DNA from: Yponomeuta sedellus
Taxonomy: Eukaryota; Arthropoda; Insecta; Lepidoptera; Yponomeutidae
Direction: 5' to 3'
Assembly (NCBI GenBank): GCA_934045075.1
Contig: OW203736.1
Coordinates: 21,553,805-21,617,804 of the forward strand
DNA: 64,000 bases
Of the stretch, positions 41,101 through 54,994 are shown piece by piece (position 1 is the stretch's first letter; each line of letters starts with the position of its first letter). The notes under the pieces are model-generated. The model was not told where the DNA came from and searched no databases. It saw only the letters and a list, made by a program, of their open reading frames with translations. Both the position numbers and the translations under genes were made by a program.

Positions 41101-43410
41101 ACACGCTATTGTGCGAATGTGCTATAGCGTTTAAAGAGGTCAGTGCCTTTGCTGCAGATTCTAATCTACCTACTGCCATTCAACATGAGGCTAACGGGAA
41201 AAGAACTTCAGCCAATTCTATAAAATGTTAGTACTCAACACACTTTACAGTTCAATACGCTACAAACCCAAATTACAATCTGTTGCTTTTTGGCAAAATA
41301 ATTAAAATGTCAGCACAGAGTTGCTCGTACAATGGTACCGAAAAAGTTGGAGTTATTAAGTAGATACTCACCCAAATAATCGAAATTTGGCAGTAAATTA
41401 ACTAAATCTATAAATAAATAGAGAAGCTGTTAGTCAACTTCCCACTGAGACAAGATAATATCATCATGCGGAGCCTCCGCAGCGGAGGGCACAACGAAAC
41501 TACATAGCCACCTCAATAGGGCGCATCTGAAAGAGTTTGCTAACTTAGACCAGCTAGGCGACTAGTGCACCTGAGAACGATTGATTTATGTAATTTTGCA
41601 TTGGCTCGTTATTTCGGCATCGTTTCAGGACGTGGTAGAGATGGCCTGGTAGAGCACGTGGAAGATCTCGTATGATATCCCGTTTCTTTAAAATTACGAC
41701 AACGTACATTACGAAACTTTGGTAACCTGTGTAGTAGAAGTGATACACATATTACTGACGGAAAGGATCCCCGTATTAACCCATAACCACAAACAACCGA
41801 CGCGAAGGAAAGGAAGAACACAAAAGACGACCTAGGTTGGATAAAAACCCGTGCCGCTTGATCAAACACTATACTCGCCTTGGCAGCCGCCTGCGACCGA
41901 CCACCTGCCTCTTTTTGTAGCGCGAGTCAACAAACTAGACTACGTAGTTCCAACGTTAGATAATTGTTGATGATCTAGAGCACGGTGTAGCAATAGAGCA
42001 AAATAGGACGATTTGTTCCAGAAAAAATATACGTCTTGATAATAGCATTGAAATGTGATTTGCATGGAAACAATAACAGCACCTTTTGATTAATTAATGA
42101 GTGTATGAAGGTCTTGCAATAATTGCAGTGCAATTCAAATATTGTGTCTATTACTGGTTATGGGAAAAATGCCATACACATCGATTCAATAGTGTATATA
42201 GTGTTAGTAGATCAAAAATTAACTGCAGCAGACCAATAGGCTCTTTATATCTTAATTGTTACTGAATCGTCATGTATTAGTAGGCCGTCCATATTTAATG
42301 CTTCCCATCAATTAATTGACAGATATAGTCAGACATAAATTCTATGTATATGTGTAAAGTATAATCCAATACCGTTATTCTCATAGTGAACAGTTTTATT
42401 ATGCTGTAAGTTTTGTATGACATAAATGAACAAGGCATGGAGTTTGAAAGTGGCTATTTCCAGTATAAAATCAAAGGTTACATTGAAGACAGTCATCACA
42501 TCACGGAGGAGTTACATCCAATGACAATTGAATGATAATAACCAATGAGAAGGTGCAGGCAGGTGATAATGACTGCGTCCATTAAATTAAACAGTCTGCC
42601 TATATCAAAAAACGTCACCTAAGACTGGTTCTTAAACGTTGGGTGAAGAAGTAGGTAAAAAAACAACTGGTAATTAACTAGCTGTCATTTGGCATAATGA
42701 CTGTTTGTTTAACAAAAAAACAACAATACCGTAGAAAGAAACAGACCTAGATAAGGTTGTTTCCACTATTTAAAGCTACATAAGTGTGCAATTCTAACAT
42801 TTATCACGCGAGTAACAAGAAGTATTTACGGTACGGTAGAGACGTCCGAGTATTGCGGAATGGACGTCCTCAAGATAGTGAGAGTCTAGCGAAGATTATT
42901 TTTCCTCGACATTCTATAGCTTTGATGAAGCGAAACACATAGAATACAAAACGCCGTATTACCGAAACGCATTGTCCGAGCATGACGCACTAATAACACT
43001 CTTTTGCCTCAGGCAATAAAGAAATCTCTTTCTATTTAACAGAAAAACTGGCAGATTTTTGGCGCACAGCCATAGAAAGCACGAAATTATTTTCATCATA
43101 ATATTTGGCTGGACGAAGTGGCAGATGCATATTTATTTCCAAGCTCTAAATATATTGATGTAATTATGGAATGCACTTCGTAGATAGCGTCCAAATAAAG
43201 ACTGATGGTTATTTTAAAACAAGGCAGTGAGAAAACATTATACATACCTATATATGATTAATAAATTTCGAAAACAGGCAAATTGATTGTGTTGAGACTT
43301 AAATTACCACCAAGACCATCGTCCAGCTATTTTAAATTGAATTTTTATTTCCATTTCTGAGTTGCAATTAGCAATCATATTTTTCCATGAATTAATGGCA
43401 ATTTTCATAA
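38111..43410. other. AT-rich spacer
   Basis: No exon accepted. A short repeat tail at about 40355-40400 ('tattagtccactgctggaca'). An open, hydrophobic minus frame at 39330-39515 is noted in the findings. Other open frames (41554-41869 minus, 41019-41231 plus) show no motif. Confidence 0.4.
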
Positions 43411-43419
43411 GCTGATATT

Positions 43420-43470
43420 ATAAAATTGTCCTTAGCACGGGTTAGTGCAACAAAAAAGTAAATATTTGAT
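43420..43470 (+). repeat. SINE-A tail only
   Basis: 'aattgtccttagcacgggtt' + 'agtgcaac' and an A run: an extremely 5'-truncated copy. Confidence 0.65.
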
Positions 43471-46400
43471 ATCAGCTAACAATTTGAGTAACAAAAGCGT
43501 TTAATAAACACTTTTATCATTGCGTCAATAGTTACGTACAATGCTGTAATTGAGACATTACGGCTTAATGGGTTTTTTTACTTTTACGAGTCACTGTTTC
43601 TTTTGGCAATGTTTCTCGGTTGGAGATAGAAGCCACTTTGATCGTTTTAATGATACATCCGCGCAGCACTTTTCAGCACCGGATGGGGCGAATACAATTT
43701 ATTGCGACATTCATTCATGGATTAAATACCTCAAACAAAACTTGATGAAACAAGACAAAACCAAATTCCAGAAGTATTCGAACTAAAATAGTAGTTATCG
43801 CCTTAAATCAACTTTATGCTGCTTTATAAACCTGTATTAATAGATATATCTCCTTTATGATACAAGCCTTTGTCTTATTTTTATCTAACAATTGGTAATT
43901 TTTTACGAAAATCAATAAATGTGAAAGTATCAAGTTTCTACATTTTCCGTAGAAATAAAAACAATTTGTTGGTCACTTAATCAACATTGAAATTACTTAA
44001 TTACCAGCTTTTCCTTATAAGATAGAAATTACAGGTGGACCAATTTTTCAACAGAAATTAGGTCTAAAGCCGAGGGACTAAAGTCTAGATTCCTCCGGCA
44101 GCGCCAACAGAGATGTCTGGAACGTACCGAGGTGTGGTCGCGTGAACAGAAAGAATAGCTCACGACCCCGAGACACGTGAAAGCAGAACCCTCGACAAGG
44201 AAATATAAGTTCCAGAAGATCCGGGGTTGTTACCACTATACTATAAAAATGTTATCGGTCACACAAACCATGAATATCAGACTAGGTATTCACTCAAAGA
44301 CCTCAGTCAACACAATTACTTCAAGGTCCTGCGTATCACTTGACAGTTTGATAGACAGTGATACCCAGAAATAAGGAGCTTGACGCCGTAAGTGGTGGTC
44401 GCCTTACACCACGTAAAAATTAGGTATTTCTAGATGAACCAACTTAAACTGTTCAGTTAACAATGGCGCCATTAGTCAGAGGATCGACTCAACACAATTA
44501 TTTACGGCAGCAATTTAGTTGACAAGCACAAACAGTTCATCAAGTCATAAATTATAGGCCAAGGGTGCCTTATCCCTTATATTTAATGATATTTTCCTTG
44601 GAATTATTTAACTCACGGTGAAAACTGAAAGATGAGATGCGAAAATGTACGCTTCGAGCGACCTTGAGCTCAACGATGATATAATCAATACTTTCGAATG
44701 CATTCGGGTTATGCCGGACACACACCAACCGAACGTGTGGAAACGAACGAATCAGGTAGACGGGCAAAAGCAAGGAACCTTTAGTGATCGCCAAAGATAT
44801 ACGTGCGATATTAGTACTTCGCAGTGATGTCAACGCAACGAGGCCTTCAACTATGTGCTGTGCTGATCGGGGAGTACCATCGTTGTTGGTCTGTCTCTAC
44901 GCAGCATTGCAAATGGCAGTGAAAAGCATTGGATCTCAGTCAATGTAAAATAAAATCTTAATGAATATAGGTAATAACGACATGATAATTTAAGAAATGT
45001 CTACAAACACTATGGATTTGTTCTGAAATAAAAGTATTGAATTGAATTGAGAAGTAGAGAGGGAAAAAGGGGAACCCTTTCTATTTGGTTCAAATTCAAA
45101 TGCTACTACTGTGGGACGAAACTAAGGACTAGTTTTTCATAGGCATAATTAGAGAGTTTCTTAGAGCAACACTTCTGCAATCACATATTTCTCATGTAGT
45201 ATGTAAAAATTGTGTCCGATTCTAGATAGTCTACGTGGCAAATCCTCGTGCAAATTTTATAAAGAACTTTTGTACAATACAAATCGATTAACTTAAGTCT
45301 GACAAATAATATTGAAATCTGTTCTGAAAAGTAGAAGTCGATAAGGATTCTATCGGTTTTGATATTAGGAGCCGGATAATGAATCACGGAGACAAAACGG
45401 TGCTTTAGAAAATAGAGTGCTCTGTAAATGTCGGGGATGTGAGAGCTCTTACACCGATCTCCAAACTAAAGTAGCGTGAACATGGGTGAAATGGTACGGG
45501 TTGAAAAACAAAGCTGTGAGATATCACGACTAGACAAGGCAAAAATATCACGACTAGGTGCAGATTACTTGGAAATGAGAGAAAAAAAATAGGAAACTTA
45601 GGCTGATATCAACACATGAAGAGATTACTGATCAAACTCATCAAGAACCGATGGTGTTGGCGCGTAGGCGTAGGCACAATATATCTCAGCTCAAGCGACG
45701 ATGGACTGATTCTAAAATTATAAAGATACAGGTAAACTAAGGACAGCTAGATAGCATACAAGCGCGTAAGAGCAGGATGCACGCTATAAATAGCCCACAC
45801 CTCGGCGTTTATCCAGCGGTTCCGGGGAAAGAGGTCACCTACAGACTAGACACTTTGAAAGTAAATGGTGTTTACTTTTAATTTTAAAGCTTGTTTGGGA
45901 TGAGAGAATTACGGCAGCGTTGACGAGCGATGTATTGGAAAAGGCGATGTTCGCGTTGAGGCGTGATGCTGAAAAACAAGATCATAAAATTCACAAGATT
46001 ACTTATCTGATAAGTACCTCAATACCTATGTTAGTAGAGCCCCGTAAAACATTCCTAGTGATATCTTTATCAAACAAGGGGTCTCTCTGACATTACACCG
46101 GGCTAAATACTACAGCAAAAAAGTTTATTCTTACAGAAACAAAATATTTTTGTAGTGTATTTTGTATACGTAGTATATGTAGACTCGCTTTCACTCCATT
46201 TTCGACTCCTTAAGGTTCTGGAAGAAATCTTAGAAGAAACATGTAACATAATGTTGTAATGTGCTGTTAAATATTTCGTGTGCAATAAAGTATAAACGTA
46301 GTTTAGATTGACTGCCAGTTTGATGTACGTAGATTTTTATACCTCTCACTTCTAAGTTAAGGTGGAACACAGAAACGAACTACCATAACGTACCTACCTA

Positions 46401-47429
46401 TATGAAAACTAAACGTTTTGCCTAGTGCAGTTGGTGATAAATATGGAGTAGTTTCATAAGTCAATTAGATCTAGATCCCGACGACATATACCCCGTTAAT
46501 CTCCGGTATAGGCACAGATTGCTCCGATATTGCAACAACCAAGCATAATTCGTAGGAGCCAATTTGATTAGGAGTCGCATAAAAGTTTTGTCTACAGAAA
46601 CAATTGGTCAGTGGAAACAAGAAACAGAGTAGAAAGGTCAAGGGAGAGTTATCGGCTACAAAATGTATAGAGGACAAGTTTTAATGGTTACTTTCGTTCA
46701 CGGCGCACAAAGGTCGCTTTGGTACATCCACACCGCAGTAAGTTTTTGTGAAGCAACATTTTGTTACATGAATTAATGAGGAGTACGGCTTTCGAAGCCT
46801 AATATTGTCGTTTTTTTGATTGTAAATTTTATCGATTACATGTAGTTTACACAGTAATTTTGCTGTCTGGTTATGTACATCTACAGTACTTTTTTTCTTT
46901 TCTCAATGTGCTATTAACGTTATTTGACTCCTTATGTGTTTTTAGTATTGCGTTCGTAAATAAACGTTTTATTTATTTATCAACGTTATAACGTTCAAGA
47001 GTCATTAAAAATAATGTAGCGGGATGCCCGCATAACCGTACAGTTTCACAGCGTTATTATTCAATTAGTTTTCTTAATTTATTGGGTAGCTGCAGTACTA
47101 CATAGCCTAACCAACGAAAGGAACAACAATAAATCCTTGCTGATATATTGGGCTTTAGAGACTTAGTTAAGATCCTTAAAAATAAATCAGCTCGCGATAG
47201 ACTATTCTTTAAAAAATTTTACTCAGTTTCTTGAGTTGAGTTGAGCTCCATAAAGGTGAAAAAAAATGAAAGAAACAAACGACTTCTGTCATCTGGGCTT
47301 ACAATATGGGTTAAATATTAAACTATGACACAAATGTTAGCACGCGTAACTTTGGGCATGTAGGATAGGTATAAACCAGCGCTACACTTGTTCAAGATGC
47401 CAATGTTTTAAATATATTGCGCGTAGATT
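43471..47429. other. AT-rich spacer
   Basis: No gene, RNA or repeat family recognised. Open frames of 60-90 codons have no features. Confidence 0.4.
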
Positions 47430-47585
47430 TTTTTATGCAGTCTATAAACGTCCCACTGCAGGGCACAGGCCTTCTATCAGAGAGAGAGAGGGCGTAGTTA
47501 CCACGCGTGCCCACCGCGGATTGGCAATTTCAAGCGCTGACGTATTTGAATACCTTGGACACTTTGCTTTCCACACGATATTTTC
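47430..47585 (-). repeat. SINE-C fragment
   Basis: Reverse of 'agcgcttgaaattgccaatc', 'cgcggtgggcacgcgtggta' and 'ctctctctgatagaaggcct'. Confidence 0.82.
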
Positions 47586-48064
47586 GCTATTCTCGCTACT
47601 TTAACCCCAAAAATTTCAATTACGTTATCTAAAAGAAAACATCCGAATAATGTTATTAATAATAAAGCAGATAATACGTGGGTTTTCGGTAAAGGCTTTA
47701 GTAAATTAACGCCCGCCCCATACCGCTTAAGTATTGGAACGGTAGCGAAAACAAATTAACCGAACAGCCGAATCCATTCAATTGCTGAGAATTTCAACTG
47801 GCCAACTCAACTAACAATCAAAACAAACTACCGTTTTTACTGATAAAGGGGAAACAAAATGCGCGCTGTGTTCTACAAAATCCGGGAGATAATTGCGAAG
47901 CTACATGTGGGTAAGGCTTAAGCACGCGGCAAGCAAAACGATTTTTCACCGGGCAATATTATTACAATGAGTTTACAAGAACGTAGAATTAGATATTTGA
48001 TAGATACCTATTAAGCCTACTAACATAGTTTTTACCTTTAGTTTTTTTGATTTAGTTTTTAAGT

Positions 48065-48131
48065 TACTAACATCGCTATGGATCAGTTTTTTTTTAAGTT
48101 ACTAACGTCGCTATGGATCAGTTTTTTTTTC
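48065..48131 (+). repeat. Two-copy tandem repeat of about 43 bp
   Basis: 'aagttactaacatcgctatg' + 'gatcagttttttttt' is repeated with one substitution (acatcg to acgtcg). Confidence 0.85.
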
Positions 48132-48287
48132 CGAAATGTCTATTATTATTAATATTTTCCGAAATAATCTGTGTGATATGGAAAATGTATGATGGGTGCG
48201 TGCACGTACTTGCGAAAAAAAAATCGTGTTTAAAAACAAACAGTCAGAAAAAAATCGCGGCGATATTGTTCTCAATGCGTGCTAAGC

Positions 48288-48665
48288 CCAGGGTTGCCAG
48301 AAGGTATCCAAAAGGAGGACATGTCCTCCTTTTCCATATTTTGTGCTCCCGTCCTCCTTTACCTACTGTTAGTCCTCCTTTTTGAAAACGTTTTAAATTT
48401 CATGTCGTTCGACGTGCTTGTGTGCATGCAACACAACATGACTTGTGAAGATTTTCATAATTATTTGTTAAAAATCAAGAACTTCTTGCAAGAATTGGCA
48501 GCTCAGCTAAATATGATGAAAATCAAAAATATTAAAAAAAAAAATTAATTTATTTGAAAAAATATTTTAAAAAATCGTTCAATTAGTGAATGTCCTTTTC
48601 TACAGAAAATCCTCCTTTTTATACCCATCTGCCCTCCTTTATCAAATTATCATCTGGCTACACTA
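48288..48665. mobile_element. Candidate TIR element (hAT-like ends)
   Basis: The left end 'cagggttgccagaagg' and right end 'atctggctacact' are inverted relatives, and CAG.GTTGCCAGA-type ends are common in hAT MITEs. Inside, 'gtcctcctttt' repeats four or more times on one strand. No clear 8-bp target duplication was found, so this is tentative. Confidence 0.4.
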
Positions 48666-48894
48666 ACTCAAACTTACTAAAGGCAAACAGAGATTATTCT
48701 TTTGTCCTTGCTGGTACACGAGTGTTTTACGATTACCGGAACACTTTATCACTAGAAAAATAGGGATATGGACCAGACGCGGTAGAACAATACACTAGCA
48801 CTTAGCTGGTTCTTATAGTCTACAGCACATCAACCATTTCACGGTCTTTTTGATTTCCGTATTATGCCCACGTGTACAGGTTGATCAGTTGTTT

Positions 48895-49030
48895 TTAAAT
48901 ACCCCAGGTCTTGGATGTTTACATGTTTTGTGATGTCGCTGTTTATGGTACCCACGACACAGGGTATTCTAATGTCGGGCAAAAGCAATGTATGTGCCTG
49001 TATACAAATGTTATTGTGATGTTATGAATA
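48895..49030 (+). repeat. SINE-B body
   Basis: 'ccccaggtcttggatgttta', 'gtgatgtcgctgtttatggt', 'acgacacagggtattctaat' and 'aaagcaatgtatgtgcctgt'. Confidence 0.8.
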
Positions 49031-49329
49031 ATAGTGAGAAGGTTGCTTCTATTTTTCATCCCTATTTTTCGTTTCACAGCGCTTTATAGTATGAACAACC
49101 CGCAAAAATCCATACACGTAGCTTGTTTCAAATTTTCACAATGCCACATATACGAAGTCACCGAGGATTCTGTGAAAATGTATTCAGAAAAAACTGGAAG
49201 TTATTCTCTCTAGACAAGTCATGTGTCCTTGTAATTAAAATAACATAATATGCAAATCATGTCAACATTTTGGAAATTGAAACCAAGCTACGATAGTATG
49301 ACATTTTGATGTATGCAACGACAGTGATG

Positions 49330-49690
49330 CCATTTTCCGCAGTTGTTTTAAGACAACGAGCCGATTCCAGTACCCTAAAATGAGTGAGGTCGGCATTTTG
49401 AAATTCGTCTCTGCCTAAAGTTGCTCGGCAGGGACTGCACAGATAGATCGGATATCTGCACTTAGCCTCTCTGTACGTAGCAAGGGCTGAGGTATTTGAA
49501 CACTTCAGACACTTGGGTTTCCTCACGATGTTTTCCTTCACAGTTACCGGGTGGTATCGCTACGATAATTATACAAGTGTACAAAACTTAGAAAACAAAC
49601 ACATTGGTACATTGGATTCGAACCAACGACCTCCCGTCTAAGAAGCCGGCTCTCTACCGTTCTGCTACCACCGCCCTTAGCGACTGCGCA
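49330..49690 (-). repeat. SINE-C with its tRNA-like head
   Basis: On the minus strand from 49680: 'gggcggtggtagcagaacgg' (A box) and 'ggttcgaatccaatg' (B box), then 'cgtagcgataccacccggta', 'ctgtgaaggaaaacatcgtg', 'aggaaacccaagtgtctgaa'. The best head-plus-body copy of this lepidopteran SINE in the window. The tail part differs from the other copies. Confidence 0.8.
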
Positions 49691-50044
49691 TAATATTATG
49701 TATCTCATTTTTTTCAGAGACATTTCGCAGTGTTCAGACAAGCGGTAAGAATTTTTCCACTCAGAAAAATAACACAGTAAGCCGAGGAAATTTAAGTATT
49801 CCACTCGCCACGCCGTACAGATAGCGGTGGAAAATGGAACCGCGCCGGTCAAGGTCACAAGTTCAACCCTACACGCGTAAGCGTAACACTACCAACTAAC
49901 TAGCTTCAAGCAGCTCTGTGGCGTACCAGTACGCACAAACGTAGTTACAGTTTCACTGCCATGTTAAGGGGGTTCTTTGCAAAGAATACAAAATGTTATC
50001 AAAACACAAACATAACAAAGAATAGTAGATGTTAACAAAAGACA

Positions 50045-50220
50045 AACAACATAACCTCACGCCTGTATCCCAGAGGCGTAGGCAGAGACCAGGGACTACC
50101 ACTTAGCAAAGAGGAAGATAAAAAGTACCCGGAACCAGCGTGCCTGCATGCAACCACTTATGAACGTTGATGAAGCGAAGGTGATCTGTCGGGATCGTGG
50201 CAAGTGGCAGTGCCTGGTTA
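50045..50220. repeat. Family E copy with internal inversion
   Basis: It starts forward ('ataacctcacgcctgtatcc' to 'gggactaccactt') and then continues with the rest of the family in reverse ('aagataaaaagtacccggaa' to 'gatcgtggcaagtggcagtg'). The join is near 50105. Confidence 0.8.
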
Positions 50221-52407
50221 GCAAAAGATTAAATGAAAACGTTTTTTGAAAAGCAATGCTGCCGTATTTATAAAACACAATTACTTGAAACACTCGAGAA
50301 AAAAACAGAAAACAACTCAACTGCTGAGCATTAACTACTGGGCCGTAATTCCTCAATGTAACTCATCTAACCTAGGTTGGTCCCGCCTGCTTAGTAGTTA
50401 GTGCTCAGCAATCGGGTTTTTGATTAAGTGCCATTTGTATTTGTTTATTATAAAAACACAATACCATAAAAACTCTAAGAACGCTGACTAAATAAAATAG
50501 TTTGTAGTGGTGATTTTACAAGGGAAAGACGTAACCAAAACGCTTATTAAATAGAAGTGTTTTAATGGGATCGAGTTTTTTTTTAATAAAATCGTTAGTG
50601 TGGAGTTTCTTTGTTAGCTTTTTCTCGACATAATCTATTTTTAGTAAAAATGTTGTTTTTATAGTAAATATTTTTCTATATGATCTCACATTTCTTTGAA
50701 AATTATTGTAATCAATGAAAAAACGTCCAACTTTTTTTTACAAAAACTTTATTCCGTTATTTTATTCCTTAATCATGTATTCAGTGATTTTTATAATCCT
50801 AGACCGAAAACACAGGATCAAGGACCTGGCACTAGATAGCATCTATGCCAAAAACTGCCCATTTTAACGTTAATGCTCTAGTCCTAGGATTTTGACTTCA
50901 GATCCTCGGTGGTCGGACCTAGAAATCACGATTTAAACTTTGCAAAACCGATCTGAAAAAGAATTTATTTTTTTATTTTTTGCCATTGGTGGCTCTAGTA
51001 AACCTCACGGAGCCCCTTAAGACAGCACAGACGCGTGCATATTTGCATCGAAATTGCGCAGCCAATATGTGACACGGCGGCGTGAAGCCAAGGCTAAATC
51101 GTGCATGATATCGGATAGGTGGAACGCTACGTACAGCGTAATCTCCCACGTCACCTACGCTGCGAATTGGTTAGAAAGGTAAGTGATACTGAACCTTTCG
51201 ACAATAGATTGGCCTTAACATAAGTACACTCTACTAGGCTACGTTACGGGCGAATTTGCAATGAAAAAATTGGTCAATGTCGTCGTCGCTCGATACATTA
51301 TTTATTCTAAGAAAATCTCATGCGGGATGTGCTCATACAACGGGATTATTTTTAAAATGCACACTTCCCGGAAGAGCGCCTTGCTTATGTAACTATCCAT
51401 GTATAAATCTGTGCGCAAAAACAAAATTCGAAATCACTACCAGATGTCCACTGAAATGCGATATCCACTATGTGTGATACATATTACGCTTCATATCTAA
51501 ACGGCAAAACTAAGTAAACATTCCGCTTTCCCACACAGATGTATACGTGGAAAGTTACATAATCAAGGCGCTGAAGTTGTTTTACAAGTTAATTACCACA
51601 TTGTAAAATTTAAAAAAATCTCGCTTTTCGTATAAATTATTAATAATATTGATCTATCAAGACAGCGTCACTACGCATGAAAGAAAAACTGGAACAAAAA
51701 TATTTTCTTGGACCTACAACAGTGGCCGTAAATGAAGAACCAATCGACGATGTGCTATGTGACTATGTTTCTTTCTAAAGAACATGGAGAACGACCACCT
51801 GGCTTTCCTTCGTCATGTAAAAAAGGATTACTATCACCAATACAGCAAATTTTACTCTTAACTTGTTTTTTTTTATGTAGCATCCATGATAAGGTGTGCC
51901 TCCCGCACGCACTGAGGTGCGCAAGCCCCCCCCTTTTAGATAGACATTTTTCGGTCATTTGCCTGCCATTGTAAAATTGTTTTATCTTAGCCTGACACTG
52001 CGAAAAGGATAGTATACTGAAAGTGCAGATGTATCAAAACAAGAGTAGAATGGACGAAGCGCGCGAGTCAAAGATAGCATAATAAATAATGCTCAAGTAT
52101 GTAAGATAAGAATATTCTATATTGTACAAAAGCAATGTTAAAGTGCATGTGTACTGGGTTCGTGCTGAACTATTCGGTAGGTACCTCATGTGATAAAAAC
52201 AATTGTAATGAACTTTTAAGCACTAACAGCCTTACATAGACATATTAAACGAGTTTAATCTATCTAAGAACTACTAACGATTTGTTTGGTACACTTAATT
52301 GCAGCAACTTAAATAACATACAATGCTATAATTACGTCCAATGGGGTAGCCAAATGAAATTCAAACATAATTGTCTACTGGTACATTTAAAAATTAAATG
52401 CATACAT
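50221..52407. other. AT-rich spacer
   Basis: Nothing recognised. Open frames at 51277-51477 and 51732-51974 lack motifs and splice context. Confidence 0.4.
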
Positions 52408-52560
52408 ACATAAGCTCACGCCTGTATCTCAAAGGGGTAGGCAGAGACAGGGACTGCCACTTGCCACGATCCTGACAAATCACCGTCGCTTCATCAACGT
52501 TCATAAGTCGTTGCATGCACGCAGGCAGGTTCCGAGAACTTTTTATTTTCCCCTTTGCTA
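52408..52560 (+). repeat. Family E repeat
   Basis: 'aagctcacgcctgtatctca', 'cttgccacgatcctgacaaa', 'ttcataagtcgttgcatgca' and 'actttttattttcccctttg'. Confidence 0.82.
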
Positions 52561-53261
52561 ATTATTTAAAGTAAAATACTACTTACTAATATACCTCCAA
52601 CTCACACGAGTGCCTACATAAATATTGGAAAGAAAGAAATATAATATAACTAATTTAAATGTGAAATATACCATCCGTCTTATTTACAAGAACACGATTC
52701 CTTGAAACAATTGAAAAACGCTGATTAAAATAGTCTGTGTTGGAGATTTTAAAAGGAAAAAACGTAACTACATATTAAATAAATGGCCTGTAAAGAATGC
52801 TTTAGACGAATCGAATAAATAAGACGTTAAAGGGGTTGGGAAACCACATAGCAAAGGATGACAAACGAAGCGAGATTCCCTTATTAGTCAAGTAATTAAG
52901 TAGCAATAAAGTACAGCCGGTAACCATATCCTTTTTGAATTACTAGTCTACCAGATCCTGAACACGCCCCACTGTTGGCTCTTATTACGTTAAGCATAAA
53001 GGTGAAAATCATGCAAAAGTTCCATCGCACTTAGTATAACATCGCCATTGTGATCTCACATTTAATACTGTTAGTATACACAGAGAGACGACCAACATTG
53101 AGATCATTTGCGTTCGTTTGCGTCATATTTATGAGCCATTCGTTGCTTTTGTTCTTGACATAATAAACGCGTCAAGTTATAGCAAAACAGGCAGTACATA
53201 CGGACTGTATTCCTTATGTAATAAATGTCAAATCTATCGTGTAATTGGAATAAGGCAAAGG
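52561..53261. other. Spacer
   Basis: No feature recognised. Confidence 0.35.
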
Positions 53262-53405
53262 GCAGAATAAAAAGTACCGGAAACCGGCGTGCGTGCATGC
53301 AACGATTAATGAGGGTTGCTGAAGCGAAGGTGATCTGTCAGGATCGTGGCAAGTGGCAGTACCTGGTCTCTACCTCCTCCTCCGGGATGCAGGCGTGCGT
53401 TTATG
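53262..53405 (-). repeat. Family E repeat
   Basis: Reverse orientation: 'ataaaaagtaccggaaaccg', 'gaagcgaaggtgatctgtca', 'ggatcgtggcaagtggcagt'. Confidence 0.82.
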
Positions 53406-54287
53406 TTACCTATGTTATTCGAATTCGAATACGTGTAGTCCAATTTTGAGACAGAAAGTCCTATGTACAATCGACAGCGCAGGTACGAGTATACAGTTTT
53501 GTTGCAAAGTCGTCCGTAACGTAACTGATTAGAGTGCTTGTATAGGTTGACGTGCTGTCGACTGTACTATCCTTGTAATTTATTCGTCCGTTTGCCACAG
53601 TCAAGTCGATGTGTCAAGTAGGTGCAACAGACACATACAAATGTTGTTATAACAACTACACCAATACTCTTGCAACGCATCGCAATCGTTTTTGTTCCAT
53701 AAAATGGAACGTCAGTGAAAGTACATTTTTATTATAATTATTTTGCTAACTTGTACAAGGGTGCATTTATTAGTGGATAATAAGCACGGAAGTAACTCGC
53801 AGAATATTACATGATATCAACCCTTTGTATGTCCCACAACTGCTGGGGCGCTTCCTGCACATCTCTGATAAGCTTATGTGTTTTCAGTACTAACATCGGA
53901 ACTTCTATCTGAATAGAATGACAGATTTCGTACAATTTAAACGGGATTTTCGTTCAGTAATTACTAAAGGAAAAAAGAAGCTGTGACGTAAATCCCGATG
54001 ACGTCATCCCGTTAAAACTAAATCAAGCAACATTTGTATCTATTAATCGTCTACTGCTTGACATAGGCTTAACCAAGGTACGCCGCTCTCTTTCCTCGGC
54101 CATCCTCATCCAGCCAATACAAGCAATATATCTATACAGGTTATTTCTTATGTAAGGCCCTGTTAAATGTTTGGTTTGCAATAAAGTATAATTGAATTGA
54201 ATTAAATATAATGGTTTAATCTAAGTCAATGCATTACATAACACGCAACTTTTTTTGAAGTAAATATTAAGAATCTGTCTGACTCTT
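53406..54287. other. Spacer with a family D start
   Basis: 53813-53855 'tatcaaccctttgtatgtcc' + 'actgctgggg' is a short family D piece, and 54048-54110 resembles the repeat tail around 'ctgcttgacataggct'. The rest is unrecognised. Confidence 0.4.
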
Positions 54288-54420
54288 CGCACATACATTG
54301 CTTCTGGCCTCACACTAGGATACCCTGTGTCGTGGGAACCAGAGACAGATACGTCATAAACATGTAAACATCGAGACCTGGGGTTTCTTTGTCCCTAAAA
54401 ACGTTTCGAACCCGGGTGTC
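54288..54420 (-). repeat. SINE-B copy, damaged head
   Basis: Reverse of the body: 'ccagaggcaatg'-like 'acattgcttctggcctcaca', 'taggataccctgtgtcgtgg', 'gacctggggtttctttgtcc' and a remnant 'tttcgaacccggg' B box. Confidence 0.75.
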
Positions 54421-54990
54421 CTAGTTTGACTAGTGACTGTATTCTAAGGAGTTATGATTATTGTAGTCGGCGTTTGATCTTAAGTTACCAGTCGTGGGAC
54501 CTATTTGCGTGATTGTGGGAATAGAAAGGCACTCTTTTGCGGTCTACAAGGCGTGGGCCACATAGATGGGACATAGGACAGAGAGTTTGTTCAGTCAGAC
54601 AGAGTCAGAGATTCTTAAGTATTTACATAAGTATTTGTCTCTAAAAAGAAGGACACAAAATTATCAATACAAATTACCGTCGGTAAGTTTGGAAGGCGAC
54701 TTTCTGTATCGAGCTGTTCTAAGCCATCCGTGCCGTGTCAAAACGATCCAAATGCACGCCCCCGTTTGTGGAAAAAGTTGTTATGTAACGTCTCCACGCG
54801 CTCGATCATGCTTATATCGGAAATTTCGACGCAAATAATTCGTTAAGGCGTGGGATTTCATTAGTGTATCATTCCTAAAGACTGCTTGGGACTGACTTAA
54901 AGACTGCTTACTAAGTTTGTCGCACGTGGTTGGTAGGTATATGTATATTATGTATGTTTACAAATGTATTATGTATATTTAAGTACCTAT
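54421..54990. other. Spacer
   Basis: A 90-codon plus frame (54566-54838) has no recognisable feature. Nothing else. Confidence 0.35.
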
Positions 54991-54994
54991 GTAC

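Noticed and set aside
48113..48548. Two overlapping 90-codon plus frames
   Set aside because: They span low-complexity T/A runs and the TIR candidate. No domain.
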